Below are positions 27,517 through 35,836 of a stretch of DNA of 64,000 nucleotides, piece by piece. The stretch spans positions 25,933 through 89,932 of the forward strand of contig NZ_JAVBXD010000015.1 in assembly GCF_030756675.1 (NCBI RefSeq), read 5' to 3'. The notes beneath the pieces were generated by a model that saw nothing but the letters and a program-made list of their open reading frames with translations, had not been told where the DNA came from and made no database searches. Both the position numbers and the translations under genes were made by a program. Position 1 is the stretch's first letter; the number at the start of each line of letters is the position of its first letter. The stretch is from Bacillus multifaciens. GTDB lineage: Bacteria; Bacillota; Bacilli; Bacillales; Bacillaceae_G.

Positions 27517-28821
27517 TTATCGATTTAACTCCGACATTAAACTATCAGCTGTTCGAGACATGTTTGTAGAAGCCTCTTCGATTGATTTTATAACATGTGT
27601 AATGAGTTCAAGTTCACTTTCAATTTTTTGAGTTTGTTCTTTTGAATTAGACATATCTTTTACAATTTCTTCAAAGTAACTATCAGTTTCATTCATGCTA
27701 TTTGTTCCGTCTGAGACAAGATTATTAATTTGTTCAACAGAAGATGAAACATGCGTAATTTGTTCATTTGTTTTTTCAACAAGCTTCGTTACGTTTGAAA
27801 TAGATTCTTTTGTTTGCTCTGATAACTTACGAATTTCTCCCGCTACAACTGCAAATCCTTTTCCGAATTCACCGGCACGTGCAGATTCAATCGCTGCATT
27901 TAAGGCAAGTAAGTTCGTTTGATCAGCAATCGATTTGACAATATCAATAATTTCATTAATTTTTTTGGAAATGACAAGTAGCTCTTGTGTATCTTGAATA
28001 ATAGTTTGCATGCTGCCCTTTATACTTTCCATGCGCTGATTTTGAATATGAAGCTGCTGTTTTCCTTGATTTGCTTTTTGCTCTGATTGTATCGCTAGTG
28101 ATGTACCTGTTTTGGCAATGTCGATCATGTTTTCTGATTGCTCCGTTAATTGGTGAATGGAGGCATTTGTTTTCTCTGATACAACAGCAAGCTCTTGAGC
28201 AATATGGCTGATTGTCATTTGAGCAATTTCTTTTTCTTGCTCATGTTCTTTTCGAATCGCTTCATATTCTTGTTCGTATGCTGTTAAAACAAGCTCCTGC
28301 TCAAGCGTAAAGAGCTTGTTTAGTACATGTACAGCACAAGCAAAATCTTCAATTTTTGTGAAGTGTTCTTTGAAAACTTTAATGATAGAACGGAATAATT
28401 CTTGATATGCAGATGTATACCATTTTCTATGTAAACCAATTTTCACGTGTCTTCGTGCAATTTGCACGCGACGTTGAATAAAATCTTCATCAATATCACC
28501 ACTGAATAGCTGTTCAATATGTTTTTTTAATGTTGTTTGTAGTTTTTGAACGGAACTATATTTTTCAATGATATGTATAAGGTGTGGTTGCTTTGTAATA
28601 TTTTCATAGAATTTCTTTGTAATCCAATCCAATTGTTCATAAATAAAAGGTTGTAGCACTTTTACAACCTGTAAATCTTCTTTTGTTACGTGTAACATGT
28701 CCATTTGTACGGCTAAGTCAGAATCTTTAGGTACAAGAAATGTTACGATCTTATCTTTACTTTGTTCTTTTATACTTCTTTCATTTGTTTGATTACTTTC
28801 CCTTTTAAATAGACTCAGCAT
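27517..28821 (-). CDS. hemAT: globin-coupled heme chemoreceptor HemAT
   Basis: Soluble aerotaxis transducer that binds O2 through a globin heme and signals to CheA; 434 aa. The N-terminal globin-sensor domain (about 30-185) has a conserved Tyr at 72 (FYENI) and proximal His125 in [14 protein letters not shown], aligning with the HemAT pattern H-x-x-IGL-x-x-x-WY. The C-terminal MCP signalling domain has the hairpin tip [19 protein letters not shown]-type sequence and [16 protein letters not shown]. There are no membrane segments, as expected for HemAT. It stands alone here; no che genes are nearby. Confidence 0.94.
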   Translation of the reverse strand: MLSLFKRESNQTNERSIKEQSKDKIVTFLVPKDSDLAVQMDMLHVTKEDLQVVKVLQPFIYEQLDWITKKFYENITKQPHLIHIIEKYSSVQKLQTTLKKHIEQLFSGDIDEDFIQRRVQIARRHVKIGLHRKWYTSAYQELFRSIIKVFKEHFTKIEDFACAVHVLNKLFTLEQELVLTAYEQEYEAIRKEHEQEKEIAQMTISHIAQELAVVSEKTNASIHQLTEQSENMIDIAKTGTSLAIQSEQKANQGKQQLHIQNQRMESIKGSMQTIIQDTQELLVISKKINEIIDIVKSIADQTNLLALNAAIESARAGEFGKGFAVVAGEIRKLSEQTKESISNVTKLVEKTNEQITHVSSSVEQINNLVSDGTNSMNETDSYFEEIVKDMSNSKEQTQKIESELELITHVIKSIEEASTNMSRTADSLMSELNR

Positions 28822-28967
28822 AATCGTTTCCCCCGTATATATGTCTTTCTCTCCTTGTAAAAAACCCCTCGTTAAAACGTTTCCAATATTGCTACCTTGT
28901 TTATTATATCTATTTTTTTACATTTTCTCTATATTGTTATATAAAATTAAGAGAATTTATGTGCTAT

Positions 28968-29002
28968 AAAAAAAGAGAATCCATGAAAGAATTCTCTTTT
29001 TA
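28968..29002 (-). terminator. terminator of the TRIC-like gene
   Basis: AAAAAGAGAAT / ATTCTCTTTTT stem with T-runs on both strands; it ends the minus-strand gene at 29012. Confidence 0.85.
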
Positions 29003-29011
29003 TAAAATAGA

Positions 29012-29644
29012 TCAATGACCTTTATGAACTTTTGCATGTGTTTTAAAAAAGACTGGGAAATGTACATTATAGATAAAAGTTACGACACGTATAACAAATG
29101 TTACGAGTAAACAAATGTAGAAAGCCAATACGTGTGACCCCATCTCATAAGTAATAAGGAAGCTAATTGCGCCTAGGATGGAGGCAATTGCATAAATTTC
29201 TTTACGAAAGACATATGGGATATCTTGCGCGCACATATCACGTAAAATTCCACCGCCAATACCTGTAATGACTCCCATAGAAACAACTAAGAAAGAACCA
29301 TCCATATGATGAGTAATGGCCGCATTTGCACCGATGGCAGTAAATACGCCTAAACCGACAGCGTCTGAGAGCATAATAACAACTTGTAATTTATGAATTC
29401 GTTCAAAAAACATACAAGTAAATAATGCTGCTAAAATACTAATGAAAAAGTAAATTGGTTGTACAAATGCAACTGGAGGCAAGTTTCCAATCATAACATC
29501 TCGAATTATTCCGCCGCCAAGTGCTGTTGCTACAGACAAACAAAGGACACCAAATAAATCGAGTTCTTTTTTTAAACCTACTAATGTACCAGAAATGGCA
29601 GCTGCGATAATGCCGAGAAACGTAAATACATCAATTAAAAACAT
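29012..29644 (-). CDS. TRIC/UPF0126 family channel protein
   Basis: Small membrane protein, 210 aa, with seven predicted helices built as two repeats of the UPF0126 domain. The glycine-rich motif ALGGGIIRDV in the first repeat and GIGGGILRDMC in the second are the family's conserved KxxxGGGxxRD-like loops. Bacterial members are homologues of trimeric intracellular cation channels. AAGGGGATC precedes the ATG. Ion specificity here is not known. Confidence 0.92.
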   Translation of the reverse strand: MFLIDVFTFLGIIAAAISGTLVGLKKELDLFGVLCLSVATALGGGIIRDVMIGNLPPVAFVQPIYFFISILAALFTCMFFERIHKLQVVIMLSDAVGLGVFTAIGANAAITHHMDGSFLVVSMGVITGIGGGILRDMCAQDIPYVFRKEIYAIASILGAISFLITYEMGSHVLAFYICLLVTFVIRVVTFIYNVHFPVFFKTHAKVHKGH

Positions 29645-29924
29645 CGCTCCGATCCCCTTCCTTCTAAAGATGTTCCAAGGAAAGAATATACACTAAAGTT
29701 ATCAAAATAACAATTACTGTTTCGCTACATGTAAAAAAAGTGAAAGAATAAGGAAAGAAAGCGTTTGAAAATGCTTGAATGAGTAAGAGTAAGCACAGGG
29801 AAGGCTTTGTTTTTTAGAGCGGTAATTTCTATATTTACAAGTAGGTAAGGAAGAAGGAAAAATGCTATTTCCTAAGATTTTGGGATTCAATGAAAATACC
29901 ATCTAGTCAATTGAAAACTTATGA

Positions 29925-29930
29925 TATAAT
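29925..29930 (+). promoter_or_regulatory. extended -10 promoter before the Wzy-like gene
   Basis: TGATATAAT: a perfect TATAAT with the TGn extension, 41 nt before the ATG. There is no good -35 at 16-18 nt. The remaining part of the 327-bp gap 29645-29971 shows nothing else. Confidence 0.55.
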
Positions 29931-29971
29931 AAGTATTTGGAACGACGCAACAATATTTATAGGGGGTAAAG

Positions 29972-31354
29972 ATGCTAAATCACAATAGTTTAAGTTATAA
30001 ATTTGAACAATTTCTATTGATTTTTATTATATTACAACCAATTATAGATTTACTTACATCGTTTTGTATTTTAGAGCTTAAAATCGATGCAACGGTTGGA
30101 GTGATAACACGTTTATTTGTTATGGCTCTTGGTGGCATTTATATTCTTACGCAAGTTCGTGTGAAAGAAAATCGAAAATACATTATATATTTACTTGGAT
30201 TAGGAATTGTCCTTGGATTAGGATTTTTAAATAATAAAATGATTAAACATCCGATGCTACAAATGGAAGATCTTAAGTTTATAGCAAAGGCACTATATCC
30301 ATTTGTCATGATAAGTTGCTATATTCTTGTATTCAAGTCATTAAAGATGAAAGAAACAATGCATACAAAGATGAGAAATTATATAGCATATGCAGCTTTA
30401 ATTATAAATGTAACGATGGTTGCCGCTATTGCAACTGGAACAGATTATAATAGTTATGACTATTTTAAAGAAGGTTCTCGCGGCTGGTTTTTTGCAGGAA
30501 ATGAACTGGGATCCCTTTTAGCGATCATATGTCCAGTTGTTGTTTTATATTCTATTGAGAAAACAACAAGCTTAGCAAAAAGTTATTTTTGGATTCCATC
30601 TCTTTTAATCATATTTTCATTATTTGCGATTGGAACGAAAGTAGGAGCCGGAGCTATTGTTTGTACATTTGCTATTGCTATTTTTATGTGCTTTATACAA
30701 GCATTTTTACAACAGAAAGAACGTAATAAAAAGCCATATTTGTTAAATGGTTTAATTGCAACAGTTATATTTGCAGGAGTAGCAGGATATTTTCCGTTCT
30801 CGCCAATATATAAAAATACAGGGATTAGTCATAAAGTATTTAAATTGCAAGAGGAAGAAAGGCAACAAAAGAACCATGTTAAACAAGAGGAAACGGTAAA
30901 AGGGACAGAAAAAACGAAAGAAGAAGAGAAAAAGGCTGAGACACAAGCTATTATTTTTAGCGGACGTGAATTATTTATGCAAACGTATAAAGATTTTTAT
31001 AAACAAGCACCTATGTCTCAGAAATTACTTGGTATGGGGTATGGTGGTAACCTTAAAGATGCCTCAGAACTAAAAATAATTGAGAGAGATTTCCATGATT
31101 GGTTTTATACTTTTGGGATTATCGGTTTCATTTTTCTTATGATTCCGTTTGTGTATTATGGTTTGAGAATTCTAATAGTGTTAATAACAAGGTTCCGTGA
31201 AGTATTTACGGTCAAGTACGCATTGTTAGCTACTGGTCTTGGGCTAGCATTAGGAATTGCTTTTACAGCAGGTCATGTGTTAACGGCACCAGGAGTAAGT
31301 ATTTACTTTGTCGTATTATTAGCATATTTAATCGTTGATTTAGAAATAGAATAA
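29972..31354 (+). CDS. O-antigen ligase/polymerase-like (Wzy/WaaL) membrane protein
   Basis: 460 aa with 10-12 helices. Likely joins or polymerises lipid-linked polysaccharide outside the membrane: the family's large external loop (about 280-380) contains FSGRELFMQTYKDF and ends with ERDFHDWFYTFGIIGF, the position of the conserved H-N/D-x-x-L element. Unusual is a strongly charged Lys/Glu stretch at about residues 291-326 inside that loop. AGGGGG precedes the ATG. First gene of a set with the GT4 (31440) and TagA-like (32619) genes. Confidence 0.82.
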   Translation: MLNHNSLSYKFEQFLLIFIILQPIIDLLTSFCILELKIDATVGVITRLFVMALGGIYILTQVRVKENRKYIIYLLGLGIVLGLGFLNNKMIKHPMLQMEDLKFIAKALYPFVMISCYILVFKSLKMKETMHTKMRNYIAYAALIINVTMVAAIATGTDYNSYDYFKEGSRGWFFAGNELGSLLAIICPVVVLYSIEKTTSLAKSYFWIPSLLIIFSLFAIGTKVGAGAIVCTFAIAIFMCFIQAFLQQKERNKKPYLLNGLIATVIFAGVAGYFPFSPIYKNTGISHKVFKLQEEERQQKNHVKQEETVKGTEKTKEEEKKAETQAIIFSGRELFMQTYKDFYKQAPMSQKLLGMGYGGNLKDASELKIIERDFHDWFYTFGIIGFIFLMIPFVYYGLRILIVLITRFREVFTVKYALLATGLGLALGIAFTAGHVLTAPGVSIYFVVLLAYLIVDLEIE

Positions 31355-31359
31355 TGGAA

Positions 31360-31396
31360 AAATAAAAGCTAGCATGATGTTAGCTTTTATTTTTTG
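31360..31396 (+). terminator. hairpin between the Wzy-like and GT4 genes
   Basis: ATAAAAGCTA / TAGCTTTTAT with a 9-nt loop and a T-run. It is a likely partial or full stop, so the GT4 gene may have its own promoter in 31397-31430. Confidence 0.8.
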
Positions 31397-31439
31397 TTAT
31401 AGTAAAAAATGAGAAAATATATTTAATGGAGGAAAAAAG

Positions 31440-32558
31440 ATGAAAGTGCTACATATGAATGCTGGAGCAGAAACAGGCGGCGGAAAAACGCATATTATTT
31501 CACTTTTGTCGCAATTCCCAAAAGGTGTAGTAGAATTAGCAGTATTTGAAGAAGGTGCAATAGCAAGCGAGGCGAGAGCATTAGGGATAAAAGTGCATGT
31601 TTTTTCACAATCATCTCGTTATGATATATCTATTCTTTCAAAAATACGTTCTTTTATTAATAAAGAAGGTTTTGATATTGTTCATACACACGGAGCAAGA
31701 GCCAACTTTTATCTTTCTTTATTAAGAAGAAAAATAAATGCCAAATGGGTTACAACCATTCACAGTGATCCGACACTAGATTTCATGAAGCGTGGTTTAA
31801 AAGGTTGGATTTTTACAAAGTTAAATTTACGTTCGTTTCAGAAAGTTGATTTATTTTTTGCTATTACAGAACGTTTTAAGATGAATACGGTAACACTAGG
31901 TGTACCAGAAGAGAAAATTTGTACAGTCTATAACGGAATTGAATATGATTGTACGCCAGCAAAGCCTTATGATTTAAAAGAGAATTTTGATATACAAGAG
32001 GATGTATTTACAGCGATTCAAGTAGCCCGTTTACATCCTGTTAAAGGGCATGAAATATTATTTGAAGCGTTGCAAAACACAACAATCCCCAAAATTAAAG
32101 TGCTGTTACTTGGTGATGGGCCGATTGAGAATGAGTTAAAAGAAACAGTGAAGCAAAAAGGATTAGAAGAGAAAGTTCTATTTTTAGGACATCGTGAAGA
32201 TGCAAAGAATTTATATGCCGCAGCGGATATAAATTTATTAACATCGTATAGTGAAAGTTTCCCCCTTGTTTTATTAGAAGGGGCGAATCAACATTTAACC
32301 TCTATTGCTACAGATGTCGGTGATATGTCACAACTTATTGTTGATGGCACATATGGCTGGATCATTCCAATCGGTGATGCTGCGGCGCTTACTCGTGCGT
32401 TAGAAGAGGCATATGAAAAGTGGGAAAATGGTGAATTAGTAGAGATGGGTGAGCGTTTGTATACCCATGCGTCTTCTCATTTTTCATTACAGAATTTATA
32501 TAAAAATACGTATGAAGCGTATGAGAAGGTTTTGTCTGGCAGTTATGAGTATGTATAA
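31440..32558 (+). CDS. GT4 family glycosyltransferase
   Basis: Retaining GT-B glycosyltransferase, 372 aa, cytoplasmic. N-terminal domain: MNAGAETGGGKTHI (donor/acceptor loop) and the VHTHGARANF motif. C-terminal domain: VYNGIEYD, VARLHPVKGHEIL, LLGDGPIENEL, FLGHREDAKNLYAAAD, and SYSESFPLVLLEGANQ with the E-x7-E element. GGAGG lies 7-8 nt before the ATG. It probably adds one sugar in the polysaccharide made with the neighbouring Wzy-like and TagA-like proteins. Confidence 0.92.
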   Translation: MKVLHMNAGAETGGGKTHIISLLSQFPKGVVELAVFEEGAIASEARALGIKVHVFSQSSRYDISILSKIRSFINKEGFDIVHTHGARANFYLSLLRRKINAKWVTTIHSDPTLDFMKRGLKGWIFTKLNLRSFQKVDLFFAITERFKMNTVTLGVPEEKICTVYNGIEYDCTPAKPYDLKENFDIQEDVFTAIQVARLHPVKGHEILFEALQNTTIPKIKVLLLGDGPIENELKETVKQKGLEEKVLFLGHREDAKNLYAAADINLLTSYSESFPLVLLEGANQHLTSIATDVGDMSQLIVDGTYGWIIPIGDAAALTRALEEAYEKWENGELVEMGERLYTHASSHFSLQNLYKNTYEAYEKVLSGSYEYV

Positions 32559-32618
32559 GTAAGAAGTTAGAATAATTAGTAGTGGAAAAAGATATTTGAA
32601 ATAGAGAGGATTGTAACT

Positions 32619-33359
32619 ATGGCAGTGCAAACAGTTAATATTTTAGGCGTGCCCTTCTCAATGATGACAATGGAAGAAACAGTTCGTTATGTAATGCAGC
32701 AGCTGGAAAAGAAACAAGAGAATACGTTTCAAGTTGTAACAGCCAATCCTGAAATTGTGATGTGTGCCAAAAAGGATGCTGCGTTTCAGCAAACGCTTCT
32801 TCAGGTAGATCTTATTACACCAGACGGGATTGGTGTTGTAAAGGCAAGCGGTATGCTAGGAACACCGTTAAAAGAACGTGTGGCAGGTTTTGATTTAATG
32901 TGTAATTTGTTTGAAAGATTATCACAAGAAAAGAAAGCTGTATCTGTCTTTTTACTTGGAGCAAAGCCGCATGTTATCGAAAGAGCTGCTCAAACTTTAA
33001 CAGAAAGATATTCAGCTGTATCTATTGTTGGAACACAAGATGGATATTTTAAACAAGAGAAAGAAGAAGAAATTATCGCACGTATTCAAGAAGTGAAGCC
33101 AGACATCTTACTGGTTGCACTTGGATTTCCGAGACAGGAAAACTTTATTCAAAATAATAAACATTGTTTACATACAAAAGTAGCTGTTGGCGTTGGTGGT
33201 AGCTTTGATGTTTGGGCTGGAGAAGTAAAGCGTGCTCCAAAATGGATTCAGGCTATTCATTTAGAATGGTTTTACCGTTTGTGCAGTAATCCAACGCGTT
33301 GGCGTCGTCAACTTGTATTAGTTGAATTTTTAAAAGAGGTTGTTCGGTCGAAAAAGTAG
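32619..33359 (+). CDS. WecG/TagA/CpsF family glycosyltransferase
   Basis: 246 aa, the family length. Motifs: VTANPEIVMCAK, the catalytic LITPDGIGVV region, GFDLMCNLF, VFLLGAKP, GTQDGYF, LLVALGFPRQENFI, GVGGSFDVWAG and the C-terminal LEWFYRL with basic residues that bind the membrane. TagA members transfer N-acetylmannosamine to lipid-linked GlcNAc in wall teichoic acid linkage; WecG and CpsF members transfer other sugars. Linked here to a Wzy-like protein and a GT4, suggesting a secondary polymer, but the substrate is not certain. Confidence 0.92.
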   Translation: MAVQTVNILGVPFSMMTMEETVRYVMQQLEKKQENTFQVVTANPEIVMCAKKDAAFQQTLLQVDLITPDGIGVVKASGMLGTPLKERVAGFDLMCNLFERLSQEKKAVSVFLLGAKPHVIERAAQTLTERYSAVSIVGTQDGYFKQEKEEEIIARIQEVKPDILLVALGFPRQENFIQNNKHCLHTKVAVGVGGSFDVWAGEVKRAPKWIQAIHLEWFYRLCSNPTRWRRQLVLVEFLKEVVRSKK

Positions 33360-33435
33360 CGAAATATCGCTGCTTTTTCCTTTTTCAGCAGCTATTTGTA
33401 GGAGTCGCCTTTTTACAGGGAGAATTCGTCTATTT

Positions 33436-33500
33436 ATCATATCAGCGAGAAGACCGCCACCTCAAGCGAAACGGTAGGTGGGGGTAGTTCAATGAAAAAC
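33436..33500. repeat. decayed bcr-like hairpin fragment
   Basis: CCGCCACCT and AGGTGGGGG arms around CAAGCGAAACGGT recall the CCCACCTCAAAATTCGGC part of the repeat at 39355. It lies in the 281-bp gap between the TagA-like and NiaP-like genes. Confidence 0.4.
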
Positions 33501-33607
33501 GTCTATGTATGAGGCGTTTTTTTGTGGAAATGATAAGAATCATATGGGCAATGAATATACTCACATATAAATTGTTTTACTTATATGATATACATATGTA
33601 AAATATG

Positions 33608-33627
33608 ATGTAAAGACACCTGTATTG
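33608..33627 (-). promoter_or_regulatory. possible NiaR operator upstream of the NiaP-like gene
   Basis: Read on the minus strand: ACAGGTGTCTTTACATCA, about 15 nt before the GTG start. From memory this resembles the niacin-responsive NiaR (YrxA) operator of Bacillus (GTGTCTTGACA core). It is an inference supported by the transporter's likely role only. Confidence 0.35.
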
Positions 33628-33640
33628 AGGAGGGCCTGTA

Positions 33641-34840
33641 GTGGGAAAAATTAAAGAAATCTCAAATCGAAAGCTTCTCGGAATTGCTGGGCTTGGTTGG
33701 CTATTTGATGCAATGGATGTTGGGATTCTTTCATTTATTATTGCTGCTTTGCAAAAAGAATGGCAGCTTAGTGCACAGCAGATGGGATGGATCGGTAGTA
33801 TTAACTCCATCGGAATGGCAGTCGGAGCGCTCGTATTTGGGATATTAGCAGATAAAATTGGTCGAAAGTCTGTTTTTATTATTACATTATTATTATTTTC
33901 TGTTGGAAGTGGATTAAGTGCTTTATCAACAACATTAACCGTATTTCTTCTCCTTCGTTTTTGTATTGGGATGGGTCTTGGAGGAGAGTTGCCTGTTGCA
34001 TCAACACTTGTATCTGAAAGTGTTGCGGCGCATGAACGTGGTAAAATCGTCGTTTTATTAGAAAGCTTTTGGGCTGGTGGTTGGTTAATTGCTGCTCTCA
34101 TCTCATATTTTATTATTCCAACATACGGTTGGCAAACAGCGATGGTGTTAAGTGCAATTCCAGCTTTTTATGCATTATATTTACGATGGAGTTTACCTGA
34201 TTCACCGCAATTTCAAAAAGTAGAACAAAAGCAATCCGTATTTGCAAACATAAAGGCTGTTTGGTCAGGAGAGTATAGACGAGCGACGATTATGCTTTGG
34301 ATTCTATGGTTTTGTATTGTGTTTTCATATTATGGAATGTTTCTTTGGCTTCCAAGTGTACTCGTGCTAAAAGGATTTAGTTTAATTAAAAGTTTTCAAT
34401 ATGTGTTGATTATGACATTTGCACAGCTTCCCGGTTATTTTACAGCTGCTTGGTTTATTGAACGTTTTGGCCGGAAGTTTGTGTTAATCACATACTTATT
34501 TGGAACAGCATGTAGTGCATATTTCTTTGGAGCGGCAGATTCAGTAATCACGCTAATGATTGCAGGTATGTTGCTTTCATTCTTTAATTTAGGAGCTTGG
34601 GGAGCATTATATGCGTATACACCGGAGCAGTATCCAACCGTTATTCGTGGTACAGGAGCTGGGATGGCAGCAGCATTTGGACGCATCGGGGGTATTTTAG
34701 GACCGTTATTAGTTGGTTATCTCGTAGCCACACATGCTTCGCTCTCTTATATTTTTACAATCTTTTGTACGGCCATTATAATTGGTGTTCTTGCTGTCCT
34801 TGTGCTTGGTCAGGAAACAAAACAACGAGAATTAGTATAA
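33641..34840 (+). CDS. niaP: MFS transporter, NiaP (YceI) niacin permease-like
   Basis: Twelve-helix major facilitator of 399 aa. It has the sugar/aromatic-acid-transporter features GWLFDAMDVGILSF in TM1, GILADKIGRKS in loop 2-3, RFCIGMGLGGELPVAS in TM4, and ERFGRKF in loop 8-9. The N-terminal KLLGIAGLGWLFDAMDVG closely matches the niacin/nicotinamide permease NiaP of B. subtilis as I remember it. GTG start with GAGGAGGG upstream. A NiaR-like site lies next to the start. The substrate call is by similarity; another small acid is possible. Confidence 0.78.
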   Translation: MGKIKEISNRKLLGIAGLGWLFDAMDVGILSFIIAALQKEWQLSAQQMGWIGSINSIGMAVGALVFGILADKIGRKSVFIITLLLFSVGSGLSALSTTLTVFLLLRFCIGMGLGGELPVASTLVSESVAAHERGKIVVLLESFWAGGWLIAALISYFIIPTYGWQTAMVLSAIPAFYALYLRWSLPDSPQFQKVEQKQSVFANIKAVWSGEYRRATIMLWILWFCIVFSYYGMFLWLPSVLVLKGFSLIKSFQYVLIMTFAQLPGYFTAAWFIERFGRKFVLITYLFGTACSAYFFGAADSVITLMIAGMLLSFFNLGAWGALYAYTPEQYPTVIRGTGAGMAAAFGRIGGILGPLLVGYLVATHASLSYIFTIFCTAIIIGVLAVLVLGQETKQRELV

Positions 34841-34877
34841 TGAAAAAGGAAGCTATGTATAGCTTCCTTTTTCATTG
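34840..34877. terminator. intrinsic terminator after niaP
   Basis: Perfect long stem AATGAAAAAGGAAGCTA / TAGCTTCCTTTTTCATT with a 4-nt loop. Confidence 0.92.
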
Positions 34878-34997
34878 TTTTCTGACAAAAGTATGATATA
34901 TTTGATAGAAAAATGGCTTGTAAAAAGGGATTATTTCTAAAAAGGCGAATGTATACAACAAGGCGTATGGACAAAAGGATTAGGTGGTTGGGCAGAC

Positions 34998-35714
34998 ATG
35001 AAAATTTTAATTGTAAATGAAAGAGAAGAAAACAGGGGTCAATTAATAGATTTTTTCACAGAACATGTAAATAATTTGGAATGCTTTGAAGCAAAAACGG
35101 GAATGGAATCACTGCAACTAGCGAAAAAGCATACGCCAGATTTTATTTTTCTAGATACACATTTACCAGACGGAACAGGATTTGAAGTTGCAGGATTGCT
35201 GCGCCAATTAGCATTAAGCACAAAATTTATATTTACAGGGAATGATATAAAGGATGCGATTATATCGTTTCGTTTTAATGCTTTCTATTATTTGTTGCAA
35301 CCATTTGAGCAGGAAGATTTGCAATTTTTACTGCATAGTATTGAGCAAGAAAAAATTGAACAAAGAAAGAATCGATTACAAAAGCTTCCAATCGAGAGTC
35401 ATGAAGGAATTACATATATTCTTCCCGATGATATTGTATACATAAGCAAGAATAAAGAAAATAAAACCGTTTCTATTTATACAAATGATAATCAATATAT
35501 TTCCACATATACATTACAAGAATTAGAAGGTAAACTAGCGGCATATAATTTTTTGCGTGTGCATAAAAGTTATCTTATTAATGTTATGTATGTGAGAGAA
35601 TTAAAGCCTTATTATAATGGGACGTATAATTTATATTTAGAAAAGTATGATAATCAGTCAATTCCTGTTAGCCGAAATTATGTAAAACGGCTCCGAAATA
35701 AAATTGAGTTGTAG
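34998..35714 (+). CDS. orphan LytTR-family response regulator, atypical receiver
   Basis: 238 aa: receiver (about 1-120) and a C-terminal LytTR DNA-binding domain (about 140-236, with VYISKNKENKTVSIYT, FLRVHKSYLINV and VSRNYVKRL). The phospho-acceptor Asp53 (IFLDTHLPDG) and Thr80 are present. However, the usual acidic pair is Asn7-Glu8 (VNERE instead of VDDE) and the conserved Lys before the last strand is Gln101 (LLQPF instead of KPF). No histidine kinase gene adjoins it. cstA follows after 122 nt, which parallels the BtsR-BtsT and LytTR-CstA pairs of other bacteria. It may work without normal phosphorylation. Confidence 0.85.
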   Translation: MKILIVNEREENRGQLIDFFTEHVNNLECFEAKTGMESLQLAKKHTPDFIFLDTHLPDGTGFEVAGLLRQLALSTKFIFTGNDIKDAIISFRFNAFYYLLQPFEQEDLQFLLHSIEQEKIEQRKNRLQKLPIESHEGITYILPDDIVYISKNKENKTVSIYTNDNQYISTYTLQELEGKLAAYNFLRVHKSYLINVMYVRELKPYYNGTYNLYLEKYDNQSIPVSRNYVKRLRNKIEL

Positions 35715-35836
35715 TAGTTTGTGGCAGAATTTGGACATGTTAAATTAGGAAACACTCATCATAAGGAATGTTGTTTCTAACTATTCTGAAAATTTAGTAC
35801 AATTCCCTCTAAGACATAACATAGGGGGGATTATGT

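Noticed and set aside
22970-33400. Integrated prophage, transposon or anti-phage island
   Set aside because: No integrase, transposase, structural phage gene, nuclease or toxin-antitoxin pair is found; genes are surface-glycan and housekeeping types.
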